Source of the DNA: UBA1426 sp050953365
GTDB lineage: Bacteria > Bacillota > Clostridia > Peptostreptococcales > Anaerovoracaceae
Assembly (NCBI GenBank): GCA_050953365.1
Contig: JBMNMN010000003.1
Location: forward strand, 1 to 64,000
Direction of reading: 5' to 3'
Length of the DNA stretch: 64,000 bases
The translations under genes were made by a program, and so were the position numbers. Within the stretch, counting starts at the first letter, position 1. The number at the start of each line of letters is the position of its first letter. The notes below the pieces were generated by a model, which worked only from the letters and a program-made list of their open reading frames with translations, searched no databases and was not told where the DNA came from. This document shows, one piece after another, positions 25,156 to 33,979 of this stretch.

Positions 25156-27144
25156 ATGCCCATAATGCAGTATAATCGCAGGAGAACGGATAGAATAAAG
25201 GAGGCGATTCGCAAGAATCTGAGCCCGTTATACGTGTTTTTTCCTGTTTCAATTTTATATATGGAACTTATCGTGAAAATGGCTTGTTTTGATGAGACTC
25301 CCGGGGAAGCGCTCCTTTACACAGGTCTTTTTTCTGTATCCGTCGGCTTGGGTTGCTGTTTATTGGCCAGCCTCTGGAAACCGAAGACCAATGAGGTCCT
25401 GACGGTGGTTCTGCTGACGCTGCTCACTCTGCTATTCATTGCGCAAACCGTATATTTTCAAGTGTTTCAAAACTTTGGCACCCTCTATTCGCTCTTTGTC
25501 GGTACGGATGCAATAACGAAATTTTGGTCCGCTACTTTTGACGGTATAAAGAACAGCATGCTTTATATCGCCCTTTTGCTTGTTCCTATTTTAATTTTTC
25601 TTTTACTGGCAGATCGTTTAATGCCAAGAGGTCGTCAATCCAGAGACGTTCTCTTTAGCTTGGGTTTCGGAATGGCTTTATGCTATTTGGTCGCCTTCAT
25701 TTTGATTTATAACAATAGCTCCGGTATTATGCCTGTGCGCTACCTCTATAGGGAAGCCTTTGTTCCCAATCTTTCCGTATCCAATTTTGGTGTGGTAACG
25801 ACTCTGCGGCTTGATGCCAAATATTTGATTTTCGGGCAGAGGGAGGATGGAGACGGGATTCCGTTGCCGGAGACGCCCGCAGAGCCTGAGGAACCGGAGG
25901 AGATCGAATACGGATACAACGTAACGGAGATTGATTTCGACGCGCTCATTGCCCAAGAGACCAACGAAACGATACGAGATATGCATGAATATTTCAGTCG
26001 CTTAGCGCCGACCAGAAAGAACGACTACACGGGTCTGTTTGAAGGCAAAAACCTGGTCTGGTTTGTCGGGGAGGCATTTTCCACTTTGGCTTTGGATGAA
26101 ACCGTCACGCCCACCTTGAGCCGTCTGGCAAAAGAAGGCTTCGTTTTTAATAACTTCTACAACCCGGTTTGGAGCGTGTCAACCAGCGACGGTGAATATG
26201 TAACCCTGACAGGCCTTCTGCCAAAATCCGGCGTATGGAGCTTCAAGCGCTCCGGTGAAAACTACATGCCCTACGGCTTCGGCAACCTGCTCACTCCTTT
26301 GGGCTATACTTGCAAAGCTTATCATAATCATTATTACAGTTATTATGACCGGCACAAGTCCCATCCCAATCTGGGTTATGAGTATAAGGGGTTGGGGAAT
26401 GGGCTAAAGGTAACGGAGATTTGGCCGGAATCCGACCTGGAAATGCTCAAGGTCACCTTGCCGGGAGATTTGAGCAACGTGCCTTTCCACACTTACTACA
26501 TGACTGTAAGCGGGCATTTGAACTATAATTTCTATGGCAACTCCATGGCACTGAGGCATAAATCCAAAGTAGAGCATCTTCCTTATTCGGATGCGGCCAA
26601 GGCGTATCTTGCATGCAATGTGGAACTTGATTTGGCGGTTGCATACCTTATTGAGCAACTTACGGCAGCAGGCCAGCTGGAAAATACGGTTATCGTGCTT
26701 TCCGGCGACCATTACCCCTATGGTCTTACCGATGCGGAAATGGACGAACTGGCCGGTTATGAGCTTGAAAAGAAGTTTGAGAAATTTAAGAGTACGCTGA
26801 TTATTTGGAGCGCTGCCATGGAGGAACCGGTTCAGGTGAATAAGGTCTGTTCCAGTTTGGATGTGATGCCCACTATTGCCAATCTCATGGGTCTCACCTA
26901 TGACTCCCGGCTGCTGGCGGGGCAGGACATCCTTTCTCCGTCTCCGGGGTTGGTAGAATTTAATGATCGCAGTTGGATTTCCGATTTGGGCAGATATGAT
27001 GCATCCGAAAATATTTTCACGCCGAATCCGGGCGTCAATGTGGGAGATGAATATGCCAGAAACACTCTCAGGCGTGTGAATAAGGCCTTTGAGTATTCAG
27101 CTAAGATATTGGAGTACGACTATTACAGCAAAGTGCTGAAATAA
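25156..27144 (+). CDS. LtaS-like membrane sulfatase (LTA synthase family)
   Basis: A 662-residue membrane enzyme. Five N-terminal transmembrane helices lie within about residues 25-205, then a linker, then an extracellular alkaline-phosphatase-fold sulfatase domain (about 290-610). NLVWFVGEAF supplies the first metal ligand (Glu), STSDGEY the nucleophile Thr343 as in LtaS, TVSGHLNYNF the substrate His and SGDHYPYG the late metal Asp-His. The family transfers glycerol-phosphate from phosphatidylglycerol to a glycolipid or sugar. Whether the product here is lipoteichoic acid is not shown. The last 41 bases are duplicated beyond the adjacent IS, but this copy is intact. Confidence 0.88.
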   Translation: MPIMQYNRRRTDRIKEAIRKNLSPLYVFFPVSILYMELIVKMACFDETPGEALLYTGLFSVSVGLGCCLLASLWKPKTNEVLTVVLLTLLTLLFIAQTVYFQVFQNFGTLYSLFVGTDAITKFWSATFDGIKNSMLYIALLLVPILIFLLLADRLMPRGRQSRDVLFSLGFGMALCYLVAFILIYNNSSGIMPVRYLYREAFVPNLSVSNFGVVTTLRLDAKYLIFGQREDGDGIPLPETPAEPEEPEEIEYGYNVTEIDFDALIAQETNETIRDMHEYFSRLAPTRKNDYTGLFEGKNLVWFVGEAFSTLALDETVTPTLSRLAKEGFVFNNFYNPVWSVSTSDGEYVTLTGLLPKSGVWSFKRSGENYMPYGFGNLLTPLGYTCKAYHNHYYSYYDRHKSHPNLGYEYKGLGNGLKVTEIWPESDLEMLKVTLPGDLSNVPFHTYYMTVSGHLNYNFYGNSMALRHKSKVEHLPYSDAAKAYLACNVELDLAVAYLIEQLTAAGQLENTVIVLSGDHYPYGLTDAEMDELAGYELEKKFEKFKSTLIIWSAAMEEPVQVNKVCSSLDVMPTIANLMGLTYDSRLLAGQDILSPSPGLVEFNDRSWISDLGRYDASENIFTPNPGVNVGDEYARNTLRRVNKAFEYSAKILEYDYYSKVLK

Positions 27145-27269
27145 GTGGAAGAGAGGTTGTTCGCATGACCCTCGTTAACCTGCCGGTAAAGGCCTTAGGG
27201 AGACGTTTCACTTACTGCTCTGCTAACTTACCTTTATTTATTGAATTTTCTGAACAGCAATGATATAAT
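27104..27269. repeat. 166-bp target duplication, left copy
   Basis: Identical as far as I can read to 29274-29439. It covers the last 41 bases of the LtaS-like gene and 125 bases downstream, ending in TGATATAAT. It abuts the left end of the IS1634-type element. Confidence 0.9.
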
Positions 27270-29273
27270 CCCGACTTTTACAGCAAAAATCACAAAAGAG
27301 TGCCGCAAACCCTTGATACCAAAGGGACAGCGGCTTTTCCCTTTTGTCATAAATATGTAGAGAACAACCTCATTTTTTGACCTGTCCCAAAATATTTTTT
27401 ATATCCCCAAGACGAAGCCTTTTGTTGGTAAAATCAATCCCCAAAGCCTCACCGATAGCATCAGAAACCCTATTTCTATAATCAAACAAGTAGACATTTT
27501 CATGCTCTTGAGAGCAAGCAATCCTACTCAGACACTCAACAATCTGTTCTGCAGAATAAACATAGCCCGTTTTCTTCTGAATGATCCTCATGACCGTAAG
27601 CGCTATGAAGCAAATCAAAAAGTGAGCATTAATGTGATCCTGAAGAGAGACATATACCGGTCTTGTTTCCAGTACTCCTTTGGTAATACGGAAAGTCTCC
27701 TCAATTTTCCATAAACCCCGGTAAGTATTAATTACCTCAGCATCGGACATATCCAACTCACTGGTGACAATAGCATAGTAACCATCATACTTTACCTCTT
27801 CATGGACCCTTTCTAGATCAACAACAGGGCGTTCTTTAACCTCAAGAATTTCCCCGGTTTTTTCATCAAACTTCAGGTTCTTAACATATTTGGCTGCACC
27901 ATATGATGTGGCCTTATTGTACTTTCGGGGATTAGCCGCCAAGTCAAAAGCCTTTTTTAAAACTTCTTCTCTCTCTGCCTTAGCCTTTAAGGCATATTTT
28001 TTTCCCCAGAAAACCACTTGTTTTTCATATACCGTTTTCTTAGTCTTTTTACCACTGGGCAGTGTAACATTGATCTCCCGGGCAATGACCCTGCTTTTCA
28101 TCTTAAAGTTAGTATTCTTATCAGCAGGTTTGCCGTTTTGATCTACATAACTCTCATCAGAGAGGACATACTCCTTAAACTCTTGAGTGCCACCCCTGAC
28201 CGAAAAACTAAACACATAACCGTTAAAATTCTTTCCCTTCTCTTTTCCCTGAAGATAAAAGATATTATCCCCCGTGATAATCCCCATATCAGCCACAACG
28301 ATAATCCGGCCCGTATCATAATTTCGCCTCACTTCACCGATAACCGGCCGAAAGGTCTCCTTGTCCACCGTGTTACCGGGAAACAAGTCATAATGAAGAG
28401 GAATACCATCAGCATCCATTGCCAAACCCATCTGCACAATCGGATTCCGGCGGTTTTCCTTTGACAATCCGAACTTACGGAATTCATCCCCCTCATCAAT
28501 CTCAAAATAGAAGTTTGTCACATCATAATAGATAGTCTTAGTATTACGTCCATACTTCTCCATGATCTGAGCATTCAAATACCTTTGAAACTCCTTGGCA
28601 ATCTTCGAAAAGTGAGAAAGAGACCGGTAAACATCCGCCAAAGAGAAGTTAAACCGTTCAAAATAGCGCTCCTTTTCCTCGAAAGCCTTCTTCTTAGAGC
28701 CAGGAGAGAGGAGCCTTGAGATTACCAAAAGCATCATAATGGAATTCGTATTGTATTTGAAATGCTCATGCCTGGACTTATTCTTGAAAAACACATCCAA
28801 ACCCAACTCATGATAAATCTTTAGAATTGCCGCATAGCCAAAGTTTTTTCTGTTGTCAGTATCAACAGGAAGCTTTTCATCCATATTAATTGACAAAGTT
28901 AACTTTCTCTTGGCATTTTCCTCTTCAGTCATTTTCCGAGCAACCTCTTTGAAATGGGCGATAGGGTCATCGTAGATTTTTTCCAATTCATCCAGGTAAC
29001 CAAGGGATTTAATAGTTTTGGCTCTTGGTTTGCCGTCAGCATCCCGATAAGCCTTTTCGATGGAAAGGTATATCCTTCCGTTTTTTCTGCGGGATTGTTT
29101 AAGGTTCAAAAAAAGCACCTCCGAAAATAATGGATATATATTTATATTATACCATAACAATCTATACATTACTATACATAAAAATGAAAAAATTTTAAAA
29201 AAAATATACCCTTGAAGCTTTTAGCCACAAGGGTTTTGGATTTTCTATTTTGAAAATTGCTGTAAAAGAAACG
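27270..29273 (-). mobile_element. IS1634-family insertion sequence, about 2004 bp
   Basis: Ends share the inverted motif CTTTTACAGCAA (left 27275-27286, right complement about 29257-29268). One transposase gene lies on the minus strand. A 166-bp direct repeat flanks the element exactly. IS1634 of Mycoplasma is known for unusually long, variable direct repeats, so this matches family behaviour. Confidence 0.85.
27370..29109 (-). CDS. IS1634-family DDE transposase
   Basis: A 579-residue transposase of the IS1634 branch of the IS4 superfamily. The catalytic core has YYDVTNFYFE (first Asp), a second Asp in IIVVADMGI, and the YREK-like WKIEETFRITKGVLETRPVYV (Glu) near the C-terminus. TTG at 29109 is chosen as start because CGGAGG lies eight bases upstream and a TATAAT box about 35 bases further. 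The frame remains open to 29169, but that stretch covers the promoter. It looks intact. Confidence 0.88.
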   Translation of the reverse strand: MNLKQSRRKNGRIYLSIEKAYRDADGKPRAKTIKSLGYLDELEKIYDDPIAHFKEVARKMTEEENAKRKLTLSINMDEKLPVDTDNRKNFGYAAILKIYHELGLDVFFKNKSRHEHFKYNTNSIMMLLVISRLLSPGSKKKAFEEKERYFERFNFSLADVYRSLSHFSKIAKEFQRYLNAQIMEKYGRNTKTIYYDVTNFYFEIDEGDEFRKFGLSKENRRNPIVQMGLAMDADGIPLHYDLFPGNTVDKETFRPVIGEVRRNYDTGRIIVVADMGIITGDNIFYLQGKEKGKNFNGYVFSFSVRGGTQEFKEYVLSDESYVDQNGKPADKNTNFKMKSRVIAREINVTLPSGKKTKKTVYEKQVVFWGKKYALKAKAEREEVLKKAFDLAANPRKYNKATSYGAAKYVKNLKFDEKTGEILEVKERPVVDLERVHEEVKYDGYYAIVTSELDMSDAEVINTYRGLWKIEETFRITKGVLETRPVYVSLQDHINAHFLICFIALTVMRIIQKKTGYVYSAEQIVECLSRIACSQEHENVYLFDYRNRVSDAIGEALGIDFTNKRLRLGDIKNILGQVKK

Positions 29274-29439
29274 AGATATTGGAGTACGACTATTACAGCA
29301 AAGTGCTGAAATAAGTGGAAGAGAGGTTGTTCGCATGACCCTCGTTAACCTGCCGGTAAAGGCCTTAGGGAGACGTTTCACTTACTGCTCTGCTAACTTA
29401 CCTTTATTTATTGAATTTTCTGAACAGCAATGATATAAT
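29274..29439. repeat. 166-bp target duplication, right copy
   Basis: Second copy of 27104-27269. It contains a 41-base fragment of the LtaS-like gene end without a start, then the original intergenic DNA leading to the opine-dehydrogenase-like gene. Because the upstream context is duplicated, neither neighbour gene lost sequence. Confidence 0.9.
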
Positions 29440-29653
29440 TTATCATTACAGATACGTTTAAAGATACGTTCTAATTTTTCCCGTTATTGAGAGTACCTTA
29501 TAGAGTAACATATTTTGATTTGTTGAAGCTTTGATTTTTTTATACTCCAATATAATCAACTCTTTTACGGCCGCAGTTAGATCCTTTAAATGGAAACGAA
29601 GGCATAAAAGAGAAAATAATGCGGAGCGACTTAAGATATAAAGGGGGACATCT

Positions 29654-30781
29654 ATGGAAACACTAGCCGAAAAAAAGGAGTACAAATTTGCTGTATTGGG
29701 CGGCGGCCACGGAGGGACGGCCATGGCCGGCCATCTTTCCCTGTCCGGGATTGATGTAAGCCTTTACAACCGCGGAGAGGATAGGATCCGGGCAATCAAA
29801 GAAGGAGGAGGCATCGAAATCCTGTCTAACGGTGAAAATCTACCTCGCGGATTTGCCGAATTGAAAATAGTGACCTCTAATATTAAGGAGGCAATTGAGG
29901 GAAGAGATGTTATAATGGTAGTGCTCCCGGCCACGGGACACGGATACATTGCGGAACAGCTGGCGCCTCACCTTGAGGACGGGCAGATCATCGTGCTGAA
30001 TCCGGGGAGAACGGGCGGAGCCCTTGAAGTGGATAACGTTTTACGGGAAAGAAACTGCACGGCAGACGTTGTGGTCTGTGAGGCCCAGACCCTGCTTTAT
30101 GCCAGCCGGTCCATAAACCCGGCTCAAACGCAGATCTTTCGTATCAAAAATAGTGTTCCGGTAGCCGCCATCCCAGCTCATAGTACTCCCGATGTGGTGA
30201 GAGTGCTTCGCACCGCATTGCCCCAGTTTATTCCTGGCGACAATGTAATGAAGACCAGCTTGGATAACATCGGTTCCATTTTCCATCCGGCGGTCACCGT
30301 GCTGAACGCAGCCAGAATCGAGAGCACTAACGGCGATTTTGAGTACTATACTGAAGGCATAACCGCATCGGTTTCATTGATACTGGAAAATATAGATAAA
30401 GAGCGGATCGCCGTGGCGGAAGCTCTGGGATTTCGTGCAATGACTGCGAGAGAATGGCTGTATATAGCTTATGATGCGGCAGGACGCACGCTCCTTGAAG
30501 CAATGCTCAACAACCGGGGCTATGACGGCATCATGGCGCCAAAGACTATTTTGCACAGGTATATAACAGAAGACGTTCCTATGAGTCTCGTCCCCATAGC
30601 ATCCCTGGGAAGGTTCTGTAATGTGCCTACACCCACCATCGATGCCATTATTCTCTTGGGATCCATCCTTCATCAGAAAGATTACTGGGCATGCGGGCGG
30701 ACGCTGGAGCGAATGGGCCTTACGGGTATGACTTTGAAAGAACTTCGCAGCTTTATCATAGAAGGAAAAAGACACGACTAG
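29654..30781 (+). CDS. NAD/NADP octopine/nopaline (opine) dehydrogenase family protein
   Basis: A 375-residue opine-dehydrogenase-family protein. The N-terminal Rossmann domain has GGGHGGTAMAGHLSLSG (residues about 16-32) and MVVLPATGHGYIAEQL. The C-terminal helical domain contains NIGSIFHPAVTVLNAARIE with the catalytic His and ends in the EWLYIAYDAAG region. The family reductively condenses an alpha-keto acid with an amino acid, or oxidises the product. Substrates cannot be read from sequence. GGGGG lies 7-8 bases before the ATG. Before the IS6 insertion the B12-binding protein gene would have started about 57 bases after this stop, so the two probably formed an operon. Confidence 0.87.
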   Translation: METLAEKKEYKFAVLGGGHGGTAMAGHLSLSGIDVSLYNRGEDRIRAIKEGGGIEILSNGENLPRGFAELKIVTSNIKEAIEGRDVIMVVLPATGHGYIAEQLAPHLEDGQIIVLNPGRTGGALEVDNVLRERNCTADVVVCEAQTLLYASRSINPAQTQIFRIKNSVPVAAIPAHSTPDVVRVLRTALPQFIPGDNVMKTSLDNIGSIFHPAVTVLNAARIESTNGDFEYYTEGITASVSLILENIDKERIAVAEALGFRAMTAREWLYIAYDAAGRTLLEAMLNNRGYDGIMAPKTILHRYITEDVPMSLVPIASLGRFCNVPTPTIDAIILLGSILHQKDYWACGRTLERMGLTGMTLKELRSFIIEGKRHD

Positions 30782-30821
30782 TGAATGACAGAAGGAGGCC
30801 ATCCTTTGATCAAGGAAACAA

Positions 30822-32162
30822 GGCTCTGTTAACTAAGTATGAAGAAATGAGACCTGAAAGACCTTTGGTAGAGCTCTAAAAAGAAAAAAGCCTACTAATG
30901 GAAACGACTAAGAACAAAGTAACATGAAAAAAAGTGATGTGCAAGCCTTAACGAAATAATTAAGGCAACGCAAATAGTCCTGGCTCAGAACAGGACGGAA
31001 TGAACCTTGAAATCTGAATATTACTCAAGCTACCAAAAACCAAAAAAGCTGTTCTTTTTCCGAACATTTTGCCCCAGCAACTTGAGCAGGTGTTAATCCA
31101 TTGAGACTTGAATGTGGGCGTATGAAGTTGTAAAAGAAGATGTATGTAGAAATGAGTCTGTTGGCAGAATCAAATGAATTAAAGCCTCTTTTAGGCTTGT
31201 ACCATGCTTTAAATTGCCCATTAAAAGCCTCAAGAACGTTGTTATTGATTAAGTCATCAAAGTCTTCAACACGTATATGTTCTGCTTGTGGAAAGAACAA
31301 AGAAGCAGGCTGCTGATAGGCATAATATCTGTCGGAAATGACAGCATACCGGGGTTGCCCAAACTTTCTTCTGCAATTAGCTAAAAGGGTATGTGCAGAA
31401 CTTGAGTCACGCTTGGGAGAAAGATGGAAATCAAGAACCAACCTGGTCTCCGCATCAAAAGCGAGCCAGAGATAATAATCTTTACCAGCAATTTTAATAT
31501 AAGTTTCATCGAAATGCCATTCATCTGAATCGCAAAGGTTAATCCCCAAAAGCCTGTCATCAGCAATTTTCTTGAATACAGGGGCAAAGCGTTTAATCCA
31601 CTTAGAAACAGTCACATGAGAAACCTTGACTTGGTGAACCATGTACAAAGTTTGAGCGACTTTCCGGGTTGTTGAATTTCCGCAGAAGTAGTAAGTCAGT
31701 GCATGAAGAACAATATAAAGCGGATGGCGCATACCTTTAAAAGAAAAGGGTTCGGGCTTTAATTCAGAAGAAGGCGGTTCAATATTAATTAATTTCGGAA
31801 CTCGAAAAGAATGATTGCATTTTTTATCACCGCATCGGAAGTTTGAGTAATAAGTATAGTCATGGTGAAGAAAGGTTACTTTACCGCAAACAGGACAATC
31901 GGGATATTTTCTATTTCTTTGTGAACATGGTTTATCAGGTGTAAACTGCCGTCTGCAGCGCTGACACTGATATTTTTGAAAACCGTCCTTGTCCTTACCA
32001 AAACGGTAAAGATCTTTCGAAAAACACCTTGGACATACTACGTTTGATGGTATAATAGTCATGAGACTTGAACGCTCCTTTCTGGGAGGTAATGTGTGTT
32101 TTGCGATTCCATTATACCAGAGGCGTTTCAGGTCTCATTTTTATTATTAAGTTAACAGAACA
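30822..32162 (-). mobile_element. IS6-family insertion sequence, 1341 bp
   Basis: Ends GGCTCTGTTAAC and (complement) TGTTCTGTTAAC resemble IS6-family termini, with similarity extending through ATGAGACCTGAAA. The flanking 8-bp direct repeat GGAAACAA (30814-30821 and 32163-32170) is the typical IS6 target size. One intact transposase is present. The insertion separates the opine-dehydrogenase-like gene from the B12-binding gene. Confidence 0.85.
31025..32062 (-). CDS. IS6-family transposase with N-terminal zinc fingers
   Basis: A 345-residue transposase. The N-terminus carries two zinc-ribbon-like cysteine sets (CPRCFSKDLY...CQRC and CPVC...CGDKKC), then a helix-turn-helix, then a DDE core: WHFDETYIKIAGKDYYLW (Asp), AVISDRYYAYQ (Asp) and NNVLEAFNGQFKAW (Glu), the IS240/IS6 pattern. 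AAAGGAG lies 12 bases before the ATG. No frame disruption. Confidence 0.88.
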   Translation of the reverse strand: MTIIPSNVVCPRCFSKDLYRFGKDKDGFQKYQCQRCRRQFTPDKPCSQRNRKYPDCPVCGKVTFLHHDYTYYSNFRCGDKKCNHSFRVPKLINIEPPSSELKPEPFSFKGMRHPLYIVLHALTYYFCGNSTTRKVAQTLYMVHQVKVSHVTVSKWIKRFAPVFKKIADDRLLGINLCDSDEWHFDETYIKIAGKDYYLWLAFDAETRLVLDFHLSPKRDSSSAHTLLANCRRKFGQPRYAVISDRYYAYQQPASLFFPQAEHIRVEDFDDLINNNVLEAFNGQFKAWYKPKRGFNSFDSANRLISTYIFFYNFIRPHSSLNGLTPAQVAGAKCSEKEQLFWFLVA

Positions 32163-32186
32163 GGAAACAACGGAAGGAGAACCGCC

Positions 32187-33875
32187 ATGAAAGGAAAAAT
32201 TATTGCAGGGGCCATGGGAAATTGTGTACACGTGGCAGGCGTGGTGCGATTCCTGAAGCTGGCCGAAGACTTGGGGTATGAGACCCGGTTCCTCGGAGCC
32301 GCTGTTCCCGTAGACGAGTTTATACGCGAGATTAAAGCTTACGATCCGGATATTGTCGGATTGAGTTTTCGGCTGACACCGGAGGTAGCGGAAAAGCTTC
32401 TGCAGGACTTTAAGACAAAGATGGGGGAGGATGCCCTTAATAAATATCGCTTTGTTTTCGGTGGCACACCGCCGGTTTGCCGTGTTGCGGAAGAAGCGGG
32501 AATTTTTGAACGCTGCTTTACCGGATTGGAAAACACCTCGGATACCATGGAGTTTTTGGGATGCAGTGAAGGGAACTGCAAAGCAAAGCAAAACAGCGAC
32601 AATCTGTTGGAAAGGATAGAGGCCGCAAAGCCGGCGCCCATTCTCCGCCATCATTTCGGCTTACCCGACTTGGAAAGAACCAGACAGGGCATTCGGACCA
32701 TTGCGGAAGCGGGTGTGCTGGATGTTATTTCCATAGCTCCGGATCAAAACGCTCAGGAGTCATTTTTCAGACCTGAAGAGATGGATCTCATGCAGAGCGG
32801 AGCCGGCGGAGCGCCTATTCGCAGTAAGGAAGATTTGATTCGATTTAAGGAGGCCAGTCGAGCCGGCAATTATCCCTTGCTTCGCATCTACAGCGGCACC
32901 AGAGATTTGGTGGCCTGGGCTGAGCTTTCGCGGGAAACCATTAATAACGCTTGGGGGGCGGTGCCTCTCTGTTGGTACAGCGCCCTTGACGGCCGGTCTA
33001 AACGAACGCCGGAGGAAGCTATACGGGAAAATCAGGAAGCTATGCGCTGGTACGGCCGAAACGGTATTCCGCTGGAGGTGAACGAGGCGCACCATTGGAG
33101 TCTCCGGGATGCCCACGATGCGGTAGCCGTGGTCATGGCCTATCTGGCTGCCTACAATGCCAAAGCTATGGGGGTCAAACATTATGTGGCGCAATATATG
33201 TTCAATTCGCCGCCCATGATAACCCCAGCCATGGATCTGGCCAAGATGTTGGCGAAAATTTTGCTTATTGAATCGCTTCATGATAAAGATTTTACTTCAT
33301 ATAGACAGGCGCGGGCCGGTTTGTTGCATCTGTCCCCGAGGGAAAACGTAGCCAAAGGGCAGTTGGCAGCTTCGACGGTGCATGCCCTTCAGATCCAGCC
33401 CCATATCATCCACGTGGTGGGATACTGTGAAGGCGACCATGCTGCAGAGGCATCGGATGTGATCGAAAGCTGTGAAATCGTCCAGGGAGTCATTCGCAAT
33501 TGCTTTACGGGCAATGCGGATTCCATGGCAGATCCCGCAGTCATCGCGCGAAGAGACGAACTGTTGGAGGAGGCTTCGGCGCTTTTGGAAGCCATTACGC
33601 AGTTGGGCAAAAAAATAGATAAGGATCGGCGGAAGGATCCGGCCAATGGGGGCACTGACAGCGACGTTGAAACAGATCCCCTTACCAATCCGGCCGTGTT
33701 GGCTGAGGCCATTCGTATCGGAATTCTGGATGCTCCTCATCTAAAAGGAAATCCCTATGCTGCCGGACGGCTGGAGACCCGTTGCATCGGAGGCGGCATC
33801 GATGCATGGAGCAGGGAAGAGGAACGCAAGCTGTCTGAAGAGGAGCGACTGGCAAACATCTTAAGTGCATTATAA
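32187..33875 (+). CDS. Cobalamin-binding domain protein, possible mutase
   Basis: A 562-residue protein with an N-terminal B12-binding fold (about 1-125): MGNCVHVAG carries the cobalt-ligating His of the DxHxxG motif, but Cys replaces the Asp; DIVGLSFRLT and FVFGGTPP complete the flavodoxin-like fold. The rest (about 150-470) looks like a TIM barrel (VPLCWYSALDGRS, GIPLEVNEAHHWSLRDAHD, AYLAAYNAKAMGV). A B12 domain ahead of a barrel recalls a fused glutamate-mutase S-E arrangement, but I cannot assign the reaction. GGAGAA precedes the ATG. It was probably co-transcribed with the opine-dehydrogenase-like gene before the IS6 insertion. A hairpin terminator follows 12 bases after the stop. Confidence 0.7.
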   Translation: MKGKIIAGAMGNCVHVAGVVRFLKLAEDLGYETRFLGAAVPVDEFIREIKAYDPDIVGLSFRLTPEVAEKLLQDFKTKMGEDALNKYRFVFGGTPPVCRVAEEAGIFERCFTGLENTSDTMEFLGCSEGNCKAKQNSDNLLERIEAAKPAPILRHHFGLPDLERTRQGIRTIAEAGVLDVISIAPDQNAQESFFRPEEMDLMQSGAGGAPIRSKEDLIRFKEASRAGNYPLLRIYSGTRDLVAWAELSRETINNAWGAVPLCWYSALDGRSKRTPEEAIRENQEAMRWYGRNGIPLEVNEAHHWSLRDAHDAVAVVMAYLAAYNAKAMGVKHYVAQYMFNSPPMITPAMDLAKMLAKILLIESLHDKDFTSYRQARAGLLHLSPRENVAKGQLAASTVHALQIQPHIIHVVGYCEGDHAAEASDVIESCEIVQGVIRNCFTGNADSMADPAVIARRDELLEEASALLEAITQLGKKIDKDRRKDPANGGTDSDVETDPLTNPAVLAEAIRIGILDAPHLKGNPYAAGRLETRCIGGGIDAWSREEERKLSEEERLANILSAL

Positions 33876-33887
33876 ACGGGACGGCGA

Positions 33888-33917
33888 CAGGGGGATAGCC
33901 CCCTGTTTGCTTTTTTG
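33888..33917 (+). terminator. Rho-independent terminator
   Basis: Stem CAGGGGG / CCCCCTG (inner AT loop) is followed by TTTGCTTTTTTG, directly downstream of the B12-binding gene. Confidence 0.8.
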
Positions 33918-33979
33918 GAGGGTTCCTTGCCTCATGACTCTGTTTACTAAAGAAATCACATATATAAGGAGGTACCTTT

